Position numbers and translations under genes: made by a program. A model generated the notes under the pieces. It was not told where the DNA came from. It did no database searches and saw only the letters and a list, made by a program, of their open reading frames with translations. Below are positions 1-5,346 of a stretch of DNA of 5,346 nucleotides, in pieces. The stretch is taken from positions 1 to 5,346 of the forward strand of contig JAEMTW010000139.1 of assembly GCA_016462095.1 (NCBI GenBank), in the 5' to 3' direction. This stretch comes from Thermoleophilia bacterium. Its GTDB lineage: Bacteria > Actinomycetota > Thermoleophilia > Gaiellales > F1-60-MAGs149. Position 1 is the first letter of the stretch, and each line of letters opens with the position of its first letter.

Positions 1-421
1 GTTTGAATTTGCCGATCTGAACCTCGTCGCCGTCGCGGAGGCGTGCACGCTCGATGCGACGATGATTCACGTAGGTGCCGTTGAGGCTGGCAAGATCGAC
101 CAAGTAGTGTCCGTCAGCCTCTGCCTCAATCGCAGCGTGACGGCGCGAGACTGTCACATCGTCGAGCAGGATCGACGCCTCGCCAGCGCGACCGATTGTC
201 TCCCGTGGTTGGAGCAGTGGGATGTGCTCGCCAGCCCGACCGCCGGTGCGAATCACGACGGCTGGGAGCTGATGACCCGGCGTCGCTGGGACCTCCTGCG
301 TGTCGGTATCGCCGGTATAGGTGGCCGTGTCATCCGGCGCATCGGGATCGAGCAGCGTGCCGCACTTCGCACAGTAGTGCGCAGTCGCTGCATTCCGATA
401 TCCGCATTCCTGGCAAAACAT
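1..421 (-). CDS. FHA-domain protein with N-terminal zinc ribbon, GarA/OdhI-like (3' end beyond window)
   Basis: The frame opens with ATG at 421 and stays open to the left edge for 140 codons, so the C-terminus is missing. Residues 1-24 form a small zinc ribbon with paired cysteines C3/C6 and C17/C20. A linker at about 25-52 is rich in Thr and acidic residues (T32, T34, T36, T39, T41, T47). From about 53 on is an FHA domain, the phosphothreonine-binding fold. It has the conserved G77-R78, S92-R93-x-H95 and N114-G115-T116, with stretches LDDVTVSRRHA, SLNGTYVN and GDEVQIGKF. These are nearly identical to mycobacterial GarA and corynebacterial OdhI, where a kinase-phosphorylated Thr in the N-terminal arm controls binding to 2-oxoglutarate-handling enzymes. 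By comparison only some 10-20 residues should be missing. GarA itself has no zinc ribbon, so the same partners are an inference. The gene lies 52 nt after the phosphatidyltransferase and is probably cotranscribed with it. FHA call: very sure. GarA-like role: moderate. Confidence 0.93.
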   Translation of the reverse strand, partial: MFCQECGYRNAATAHYCAKCGTLLDPDAPDDTATYTGDTDTQEVPATPGHQLPAVVIRTGGRAGEHIPLLQPRETIGRAGEASILLDDVTVSRRHAAIEAEADGHYLVDLASLNGTYVNHRRIERARLRDGDEVQIGKFK

Positions 422-473
422 GTTCGGAGAGCATACACCGGAAACGCCCGAAGGGTACAGCGCTAGTTGAGGG

Positions 474-1073
474 TTACCTCTGAGCCGTGCCCGCAGGATG
501 TTTCGAACTGCGTTCCTTGCGTGGTTGGCGGATCACACCGCGGGCATACACCGCCCCCGCTAGGAGGAGAAGCGACACACCCGTCCACAGCACGAGGCCC
601 ACCGGAACGGACTCGGGGGGCGTCACAATCGTCAACAGCAGACCCATCATCATCACCAGCGTGCCGGCCTTGCCAACCACGTTGACCCGGACTCCGTAGC
701 CACGCCCAGGGCCGACCACGAGGGACCCGAGCAGAAGCACATCGCGGACCAGCAGGATCACGACCAGAGCCAGGGGAACCCTGCCTTCGTGCCAGAGCAG
801 AATCGCCGCAACGTCGATCAGCAGGCGATCTGCGATCGGATCCAGTAGGCGCCCATAGCGACTCTGAGCGTGTAACCGTCGTGAAAGCTCGCCATCCAGA
901 AAATCAGTCAGCGCTGCGAAGGCGAAGACAGCGGCCGCCATTGGTGCGGGAGCACCGTTGGCCGACAGCAGCAACGCCGCAAACAGCGGGACCGCCGCGA
1001 GCCGCACCGTCGTCAGCGCATTGGGAAGCTGTCGAACAATCGCCGCAGGGAGCCGGGAGCCTTCCACGCGCAC
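474..1073 (-). CDS. CDP-alcohol phosphatidyltransferase family membrane protein (PgsA-like)
   Basis: This 199-residue integral membrane protein belongs to the family that transfers a phosphatidyl group from CDP-diacylglycerol to an alcohol such as glycerol 3-phosphate or inositol phosphate, at the cytoplasmic membrane. The family motif D-x2-DG-x2-AR-x8-G-x3-D-x3-D is present as D57, D60-G61, S64-R65, G74, D78 and D82. All four metal-binding aspartates and both glycines are kept; only the usual Ala before Arg is Ser. Hydrophobic stretches at about 18-38, 43-56, 83-95, 98-120, 134-151 and 156-178 fit the usual six membrane helices. The tail after 180 is basic and hydrophilic. The length is close to typical PgsA (about 180-200 residues). 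The start is GTG at 1073 with GGAAGA just upstream; a second GTG two codons later is equally possible. It follows ileS by 35 nt. The acceptor alcohol (glycerol-P, inositol-P or phosphatidylglycerol) cannot be told from sequence, so no symbol is given. Confidence 0.9.
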   Translation of the reverse strand: MRVEGSRLPAAIVRQLPNALTTVRLAAVPLFAALLLSANGAPAPMAAAVFAFAALTDFLDGELSRRLHAQSRYGRLLDPIADRLLIDVAAILLWHEGRVPLALVVILLVRDVLLLGSLVVGPGRGYGVRVNVVGKAGTLVMMMGLLLTIVTPPESVPVGLVLWTGVSLLLLAGAVYARGVIRQPRKERSSKHPAGTAQR

Positions 1074-1108
1074 AGTCTTCCATGCGCTCTTGCTGGAGCC
1101 GAGGCGCT

Positions 1109-4100
1109 CTAGGCGAGGGCGACGCGAACGACCACAGCGCAGCCGTCAGACTCGAAGGCAGCGCCATCCACCACACTCGCGCTTGTCAATGCTGTGCACA
1201 GCGTCTCGTTGGCAATCTCGTCACCGAAGCGTGCCAAGACGCGCTCTGCGCGGGCGTTGGGCGCAATCTCGATCGTGATGCGGTCGGCAACCTCGAACCC
1301 GGCTGCCTTCCGCTCGCCTTGGATGAAGTGGATCAGCTCGCGAGCCAGCCCCTCGTCCTCTAGCTCCTCGTCGAGGTCCGTATCGACAGCGACAGCAAGT
1401 CCACCTTCGTCTGCAACGGCAAAGCCCTCACGCGGGCGCGTTCGAAACTCGACCTCATCGTCAGTCAACGTGTAGCCACCGACCTCCACCCCAGCCTCAC
1501 TGCGCGCGTAGTCGCCGTCCTTCAGCAACTGCTGCACACGCGGGATGTCCTTACCGAGCTTCGGGCCAAGCGCGCGGAAGTTCGGAATGATCTCGATCTC
1601 CAACAACTCGTCAACCGCATCGGCAAAGCGGACGCTCTTGACGTTCAGCTCCAACGCAATCTCGGCACTGAGACGCTCAACCGCAGCACGCGCAGCAGCA
1701 TCTGGGGTGGCGATCACAGCCTCTCGCAACGGCTGGCGCAGCTTACGGTTGCCTTGCGCGCGCGCGGCACGCCCGAGCGAAATAGCCGTCTGCGCAAGAC
1801 CCATCGAAAGCAGTGCAGCCGAGTCCGGCGTGTTCGCCGTCGGCCAACTGCTCAGATGGACAGAGTCCGGGGCTCCCTCGGCGCGACCGCGCACGAGGTT
1901 CTGCCAAATCTCATCCGCCATAAATGGCATCGCTGGTGCAATCAGGCGACAGATCTGCGCGAGGCAGTACCAGAGCGTGCGGAACGCCGCATCCTTGTCT
2001 GCATCGCTCTCCGAGCGCCAGAAGCGGGCACGCGAACCGCGGATGTACCACGCCGAGAGGTCGTCCACGAGCGACTCGACCGCGCGTGCGTACGTTGGCG
2101 TCCAGTAGGCGTCGAGCGCCTCGTCGCAGGCGATGATCGTCTCGTCCACTCGAGCCACGATCCACGTATCGAGAGCGGTCGTCGCCGGTGGCCGCGTCTC
2201 AAGATCCGACCAGGTCGGAGTAAAGTCGTCGATCTCTGCGTACCGGATCAGGAACGAGTAGCTGTTCCAAAGCGTCAACAGGCGGCGGCGGACCTCGTTC
2301 GCCGGCCCGTAGCCAAAGCTCATGTTTTGGGACGGCGTCTGCAGCGCGTACAACCAGCGCATCACGTCGGCACCCATCTCCTCGACGGCGTCATCGAACC
2401 AGATCGCGTTGCCCCACGACTTGTGCATCGCACGGCCCGTCTCGTCGTGCAGCTTCTCGTAGCCCAAGACGGACTTGTACGGAGCCTTGCCAACCAAGAC
2501 GACGCTCATAAACAACTGCGAGTAGAACCAAAGTCGGATCTGCTCGCGCATCTCAGAGATCCAGTCGGCTGGGAACCACTTCTCCCAGTAGGCATGATCG
2601 GGCAAATCGGCACGAGTCAACCCAACGCCGGCGCCCTCGGCGTAGCCCTCGGGCGTGTAGGTGTCGCGACCCCAACCGAGCGTCGAGAACGGCACGATGC
2701 CGGCGTCGAGCCAGCAGTCGCCGACCTCGGTGACGCGCTCCGCAATCTCACCACTATCGGTACGGATGCGAATGTCATCGATCCACGGCCGATGCAGCTC
2801 CTGCAGATCATCGATCGGATCAACCGCTCGTTCTCGCAACTCCTCGACCGAGCCGATCACCGTGAACTCGCCCGATGGCGCTCGATAGAACGGCAGTGGC
2901 AGGCCCCAATAGCGCTTGCGGGAGATGCACCAGTCCCCCATGTTGCGCAGCCAATCCTCCATTCGCTTGCCGTACTGCTCTGGCACCCAGTTGACTGTCG
3001 CTGCTGCCTCAATCATCGGCTGTCGCACCTTGTCGGCGGCGATAAACCACTCTTCGACGACCCGGAAGATCAGGTCGGTGCCGCAGCGCCAGCAGACGGG
3101 GAAGCGATGGTCGATCGAGCCCGAGCGCACGAGCACACCGTTCTTCTCGAGATGCGCGGTGATCGGCTCGGCTGCATCGGCCGTAGCCATCCCAGCCAGC
3201 CAGCCGTACTCCTCCGTAAAGTGGCCCGCCTCATCGACCGGTACGAGCGTGGGGAGCTCCTCGCGCTTACCGAGCTCGAAGTCCTCAGCACCACAGCCAG
3301 GAGCAATGTGGACGACGCCGGTGCCTTCGTTGTCCGAGACCAGGTCCCAGGCGACGACCCGATGGGTAACCTCCGCTTGGGCCGCAAGCTCGTCGAACGG
3401 TCCAACGTACGCCTTGCCGACGAGCTCGGCTCCGAGTGCCGTGCGTGCGACGTCGGCACCTTCGCCAAACAGATCCTCGACACGCGTCGACATCACCCAG
3501 TCGATACCGAGTGACGTGCGCACGCCGGAGTACTCGGCCGTCGGATCCACGGCAGCCGCCACATTCGCCGGTAGCGTCCAGGGAGTTGTCGTCCAAATCA
3601 CGACTGCCTCTTCGGGCGCATCGACGAACGGGAAGCGGACATGCAACGTTGGGTGCGTCCGGTCCTGATAGGAATCGATCAACTCGTGCTGCGAGAGCGA
3701 CGTGCCGCAGCGCGGGCACCAGACCATCGGACGGTTGCCGCGGTAGAGCATCTCGCGCTCGTGGCAGACCTTCAGGAAGTGCCAGATGTAGGCGATGTTG
3801 GGGTCCGTCATCGTGTAGTACGAGCGGTCCCAATCCATCCATTGTCCGAGCCGTTGCGACTGGCGTGCCTGAATCGCGGAGTACTCGGCGACACGGTCGC
3901 GGCAGGCGCGAGCGAAGCGGTCGAGACCGTACTCCTCGATCTCTTGCTTCGAGTTGAGACCAAGCGACTTCTCGACCTCAACCTCAACCCACAGGCCCTG
4001 ACAATCGAAGCCGTTCTGGTAGCGCAACTCGTGGCCCCGCATCGCGCGGTGTCGTTGCATCAGATCTTTGAGCGAACGTCCCCATGCGTGATGCACGCCC

Positions 4101-4267
4101 ATCGGGTTGTTCGCGGTAATTGGACCGTCGATAAACGAATAGGGCGTGCCGCCAGCGTTCTGGGTCCGCAGCTGCTCGAACGTCGATTCGGCCTCCCACA
4201 ACGCGAGCACGCGGTGCTCTAGCGCAATGTGGTCGGGCGTGGCGGTGACGGCATCGTAGGAGCTCAA
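1109..4267 (-). CDS. ileS: Isoleucine--tRNA ligase, long type with swapped GVHH signature
   Basis: Cytoplasmic class I synthetase that activates isoleucine with ATP and charges tRNA-Ile. At 1052 residues it fits the long bacterial/eukaryote-like type (Thermus about 1043) rather than the roughly 930-residue E. coli type. Domains in order: Rossmann catalytic core with the HIGH-position motif G57-V58-H59-H60; CP1 editing insertion, about 190-390, with the Thr-rich loop W225-TTTPW-T231 and the editing pair H320 and D329, spaced as in Thermus H319/D328; a zinc site from C184/C187 and C392/C395; the KMSKS-position motif A613-M-H-K-S617; anticodon-binding helices at about 690-850; and a C-terminal domain at about 880-1052 containing EGLARELIHFIQ. 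Both ATP-binding signatures are unusual (see findings), while editing and zinc residues are intact. The start is TTG at 4267: an in-frame stop at 4300-4298 and the lack of any ATG or GTG between leave it as the only start that keeps the normal N-terminus. No Shine-Dalgarno is visible. Function is certain; the exact start is fairly certain. Confidence 0.98.
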   Translation of the reverse strand: MSSYDAVTATPDHIALEHRVLALWEAESTFEQLRTQNAGGTPYSFIDGPITANNPMGVHHAWGRSLKDLMQRHRAMRGHELRYQNGFDCQGLWVEVEVEKSLGLNSKQEIEEYGLDRFARACRDRVAEYSAIQARQSQRLGQWMDWDRSYYTMTDPNIAYIWHFLKVCHEREMLYRGNRPMVWCPRCGTSLSQHELIDSYQDRTHPTLHVRFPFVDAPEEAVVIWTTTPWTLPANVAAAVDPTAEYSGVRTSLGIDWVMSTRVEDLFGEGADVARTALGAELVGKAYVGPFDELAAQAEVTHRVVAWDLVSDNEGTGVVHIAPGCGAEDFELGKREELPTLVPVDEAGHFTEEYGWLAGMATADAAEPITAHLEKNGVLVRSGSIDHRFPVCWRCGTDLIFRVVEEWFIAADKVRQPMIEAAATVNWVPEQYGKRMEDWLRNMGDWCISRKRYWGLPLPFYRAPSGEFTVIGSVEELRERAVDPIDDLQELHRPWIDDIRIRTDSGEIAERVTEVGDCWLDAGIVPFSTLGWGRDTYTPEGYAEGAGVGLTRADLPDHAYWEKWFPADWISEMREQIRLWFYSQLFMSVVLVGKAPYKSVLGYEKLHDETGRAMHKSWGNAIWFDDAVEEMGADVMRWLYALQTPSQNMSFGYGPANEVRRRLLTLWNSYSFLIRYAEIDDFTPTWSDLETRPPATTALDTWIVARVDETIIACDEALDAYWTPTYARAVESLVDDLSAWYIRGSRARFWRSESDADKDAAFRTLWYCLAQICRLIAPAMPFMADEIWQNLVRGRAEGAPDSVHLSSWPTANTPDSAALLSMGLAQTAISLGRAARAQGNRKLRQPLREAVIATPDAAARAAVERLSAEIALELNVKSVRFADAVDELLEIEIIPNFRALGPKLGKDIPRVQQLLKDGDYARSEAGVEVGGYTLTDDEVEFRTRPREGFAVADEGGLAVAVDTDLDEELEDEGLARELIHFIQGERKAAGFEVADRITIEIAPNARAERVLARFGDEIANETLCTALTSASVVDGAAFESDGCAVVVRVALA

Positions 4268-4314
4268 GGTGTTACGGAAGGTCGACGGTCTCGAACTCTA
4301 CCGGCGAAGGCCCT

Positions 4315-4506
4315 CTAAGCCTCCGCACCACCCGGTCCACGACCGTACCGTCGCGTCTGCTCATCGCACCAAAGTTCGAAAGCAGCGTGTCGCGCGAGGT
4401 AGCGCTCGATCGACACGAGGCCGCCTTCAACCCAGACACCCTCGTCCCATTGCTCGAGGCCGGTTAGGGAGGGCTCGTCGCCCCAGTCTTCATCGTCAAA
4501 TGCCAT
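4315..4506 (-). CDS. Small acidic, Trp-rich hypothetical protein upstream of ileS
   Basis: A 63-residue protein not recognised as any family. It starts with ATG at 4506 and ends with TAG at 4317-4315. It is acidic (15 Asp/Glu, with a cluster D4-D5-E6-D7 and D10-E11) and has four tryptophans (W8, W20, W25, W46), an unusually high share. Residues 31-54 could form an amphipathic helix with Arg and aromatic residues; the tail is Gly/Arg-rich. No signal peptide or membrane segment is seen. About 65% of codons end in G or C, in keeping with a real gene in this genome. It sits 46 nt after the Nudix stop and 47 nt before ileS, so it is probably cotranscribed and may couple translation into ileS. The frame is also open further upstream into the Nudix gene, but that part runs antiparallel to no known family and overlaps a well-supported gene, so the internal ATG was chosen. 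It could still be a chance frame. Confidence 0.55.
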   Translation of the reverse strand: MAFDDEDWGDEPSLTGLEQWDEGVWVEGGLVSIERYLARHAAFELWCDEQTRRYGRGPGGAEA

Positions 4507-4507
4507 T

Positions 4508-4548
4508 GCGGTCGTGAGATTCGCGCAACCACCGCTGAGTCCTCCCCC
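4508..4548 (-). promoter_or_regulatory. Shine-Dalgarno set back behind a hairpin, before the small ORF
   Basis: Between the Nudix stop and the ATG at 4506, the minus strand carries the strongest Shine-Dalgarno-like run in the window, GGGGGGAGG (4549-4541), but it lies more than 30 nt from the ATG. Between them is an inverted repeat, GCGGT (4535-4531) pairing with ACCGC (4512-4508), with two more inner pairs after a G-G mismatch. If the hairpin folds, only about 6 nt would separate the Shine-Dalgarno from the ATG, which is a normal spacing. A similar arrangement is known from phage T4 gene 38. Here it is inferred from sequence only. Confidence 0.35.
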
Positions 4549-4552
4549 CGAC

Positions 4553-5047
4553 CTAGGAGCCGAGCAAACCAAGTGCTTCGCTTGTGCTTCTAAAGGCGAG
4601 CAGTTCCCGTTCTGGCAGACCGTCCAATCCGAACCACTGCAGTTCAACAACGTCGTCCGCCGGCACCGGTTGGCCCGCCGTAATGTGCGCGACAAAGACG
4701 GCGTTGAGCGTGAAGTCACCGTCGTCGCCATAGGTGTCAATCAGGTGTCCCAAAAACCGATCAACGTGGATCACGCATCCGGTCTCCTCGGCGAGTTCTC
4801 GTACGGCACAGGCCTCTGGCGTCTCGTCCGGGTTACAGAAGCCACCTGGCAGATCCCATCGGCCCAGCATCGGCTCGCGCGCCCGCTTGCCGAGCAACAC
4901 GTTGCCAACCGAATCGAGGACGATCACAGCTGCGCACGGCTTAGCGTCGTGGTAGGTCGGCACTCCACAGGCGACGCAATCTTGCTGGTTGCCGTGCAGT
5001 GACGAAAGCGGGCCACCACAGAAACCGCAATACGAACGCAAACGCAT
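4553..5047 (-). CDS. Nudix hydrolase with N-terminal zinc ribbon
   Basis: A 164-residue cytoplasmic Nudix enzyme, which would hydrolyse a nucleoside diphosphate linked to another moiety in a metal-dependent reaction. Residues 1-30 form a zinc ribbon (C7/C10 and C24/C27). The Nudix fold follows, with RWDLPGGF (63-70) leading into a complete Nudix box G-x5-E-x7-R-E-L-x-E-E-x-G: G69, E75, R83-E84-L85, E87-E88 and G90. The ribbon-plus-Nudix order resembles NudC-type enzymes, but the SQPWPFPxS motif that marks NADH pyrophosphatases is absent after the box, so the substrate is unknown. ADP-ribose, NADH or a (deoxy)nucleotide are all possible. The start at ATG 5047 was chosen because it begins six residues before the first zinc cysteine. 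A GTG at 5089 would add 14 residues, but it lies inside the palindrome and adds nothing recognisable. It appears to be the first gene of the ileS operon, 46 nt before the small ORF. Confidence 0.93.
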   Translation of the reverse strand: MRLRSYCGFCGGPLSSLHGNQQDCVACGVPTYHDAKPCAAVIVLDSVGNVLLGKRAREPMLGRWDLPGGFCNPDETPEACAVRELAEETGCVIHVDRFLGHLIDTYGDDGDFTLNAVFVAHITAGQPVPADDVVELQWFGLDGLPERELLAFRSTSEALGLLGS

Positions 5048-5049
5048 GC

Positions 5050-5062
5050 CGCCAGTCTGGCG
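5050..5062. repeat. Short inverted repeat beside the Nudix start
   Basis: CGCCAG-T-CTGGCG is a 13-bp odd palindrome ending 2 nt before the Nudix ATG on the minus strand. As RNA it could form a small 4-bp hairpin (CGCC/GGCG) with a 5-nt loop where a Shine-Dalgarno would normally be. It may be a minor structural element or chance. Confidence 0.35.
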
Positions 5063-5066
5063 CTCT

Positions 5067-5104
5067 GGGCGGACATGACAAGTGCGCACTTGTCATGTCC
5101 GCCC
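5067..5104. repeat. Perfect 38-bp palindrome in the Nudix leader
   Basis: The two 19-bp arms meet with no spacer at 5085/5086; the left arm reads GGGCGGACATGACAAGTGC and the right arm is its exact reverse complement. It lies about 20 bp upstream of the chosen Nudix start and downstream of the terminator of the preceding gene. The centre (TGACAAGTGC and its mirror) has the size and shape of a dimeric repressor operator such as a TetR-family site. The whole could also form a long RNA hairpin, acting as a terminator backup or a leader structure. No U-tract follows on either strand, which argues against a classical terminator. No convincing -35/-10 pair was found in the 5105-5191 spacer beside it. 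Confidence 0.9.
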
Positions 5105-5191
5105 TGTGTCACCGGCTCTGAGTTGATTGCGCGTCGCGGGGGCTACTGATCCCGTCAGGCGACAAGCGCGGCGCAGAGATCAAATCGACAC

Positions 5192-5224
5192 GCACCCTCA
5201 GACGCTCGCAGCGTCTGAGGGTGC
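5192..5224 (-). terminator. Probable intrinsic terminator of the right-edge gene
   Basis: A perfect hairpin with 15-bp arms (GCACCCTCAGACGCT and its reverse complement) and a 3-nt loop starts 7 nt after the TAG of the partial gene on the minus strand. The following bases, GTGTCGATTTG, hold only a weak T run, as often happens in GC-rich bacteria. Stem strength and position immediately after a stop codon support a terminator. It separates the right-edge gene from the Nudix-ileS operon. Confidence 0.8.
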
Positions 5225-5231
5225 CAACCGC

Positions 5232-5346
5232 CTACCCCTTCTTGAAATGCAACTTACGAGCCGCGTTATCGCCGTAGACGCTGACGGCTTGGATGTCGAG
5301 ATCGAACGCAGTGCCGCTCGCCATCAACGACCAGTCGAAGCAGGTT
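5232..5346 (-). CDS. C-terminal end of an unrecognised protein (5' end beyond window)
   Basis: The frame enters from the right edge and gives 37 residues before TAG at 5234-5232. It contains FDWSLMASGTAFDLDIQAV and ends in a basic tail, RKLHFKKG. About 80% of codons end in G or C, which matches the other genes here, and the frame stops 7 nt before a strong hairpin terminator on the same strand. Alternating hydrophobic residues suggest beta-strands. No family is recognised from this fragment, and no domain or motif can be assigned. It runs the same way as its neighbours but appears to be a separate transcription unit. Confidence 0.65.
   Translation of the reverse strand, partial: TCFDWSLMASGTAFDLDIQAVSVYGDNAARKLHFKKG

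Noticed and set aside
904..1176. A minus-strand frame including ATG at 1083 across the ileS/phosphatidyltransferase junction.
   Set aside because: It is out of frame with both neighbours, overlaps each of them, and shows no recognisable protein features.
1754..3514. A 586-codon open frame on the plus strand opposite ileS.
   Set aside because: It lies wholly antisense to the well-supported IleRS, its product is Arg-rich and shows no domain. Such long mirror frames are expected opposite GC-rich genes.
4515..4535. GCGGTGGTTGCGCG on the minus strand resembles the conserved T-box element GGTGGTACCGCG, which would be attractive upstream of ileS.
   Set aside because: The ACC core is missing. The 46-nt gap leaves no room for a specifier stem outside the Nudix gene, and the element precedes the small ORF rather than ileS itself.
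4507..4740. Upstream extension of the small gene's frame to 4740.
   Set aside because: It overlaps the 3' half of the Nudix gene on the same strand in another frame, and the added residues (Ser/Arg/Thr-rich) look like an out-of-frame reading.
5048..5089. A GTG start at 5089 for the Nudix gene, adding 14 residues.
   Set aside because: It sits in the centre of the palindrome, has no ribosome binding site, and the added residues precede a zinc ribbon that is complete from the ATG at 5047.
5105..5191. Possible promoter hexamers (TTGATC, TTGTCG) in the spacer upstream of the Nudix gene.
   Set aside because: No matching -10 element was found at a proper distance, so no promoter is claimed although one is expected here.
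5247..5346. A plus-strand frame from ATG at 5247 running off the right edge.
   Set aside because: It has no Shine-Dalgarno, only about half its codons end in G or C, and it overlaps a minus-strand frame with better codon use and a terminator right after its stop.

Overview
The window looks like an ordinary chromosomal stretch of a fairly GC-rich bacterium (about 60% GC by eye), most likely an actinomycete. Three things point there: an FHA protein whose core closely matches mycobacterial GarA / corynebacterial OdhI, GTG and TTG start codons, and a long type-2-like isoleucyl-tRNA synthetase. A deep-branching actinobacterial class such as Thermoleophilia is possible, but the sequence alone does not prove it. 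No phage, insertion sequence, CRISPR array, tRNA or rRNA was seen.

All supported genes lie on the minus strand, so the layout reads from right to left. At the right edge is the last 37 codons of an unrecognised gene (5346-5232), followed 7 nt later by a strong hairpin that probably terminates it (5224-5192). A spacer of roughly 145 bp follows and holds a perfect 38-bp palindrome (5067-5104). Then comes a tightly spaced set of genes that looks like one operon: a zinc-ribbon Nudix hydrolase (5047-4553), a 63-residue acidic, Trp-rich protein of unknown function (4506-4315), isoleucyl-tRNA synthetase ileS (4267-1109), a CDP-alcohol phosphatidyltransferase (1073-474), and a GarA/OdhI-like FHA protein with an N-terminal zinc ribbon (421 to beyond the left edge). 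Gaps between these genes are 35-52 nt, and no terminator is visible inside the group.

The genes cover basic cell upkeep: nucleotide-derivative hydrolysis, charging of tRNA-Ile, phospholipid head-group synthesis, and probably Ser/Thr-kinase-linked metabolic signalling. They form no obvious single pathway.

The most interesting signal is in IleRS. Both class I signature motifs are altered: HIGH reads GVHH, a swap of positions 1 and 3, and KMSKS reads AMHKS. The editing site and the zinc cysteines are intact. From what is known of GXHH IleRS2 enzymes, this predicts natural mupirocin hyper-resistance. Other points of note are the palindrome in the Nudix leader, a hairpin that may bring a distant Shine-Dalgarno sequence close to the start of the small ORF, and an ileS that starts with TTG and has no visible Shine-Dalgarno.
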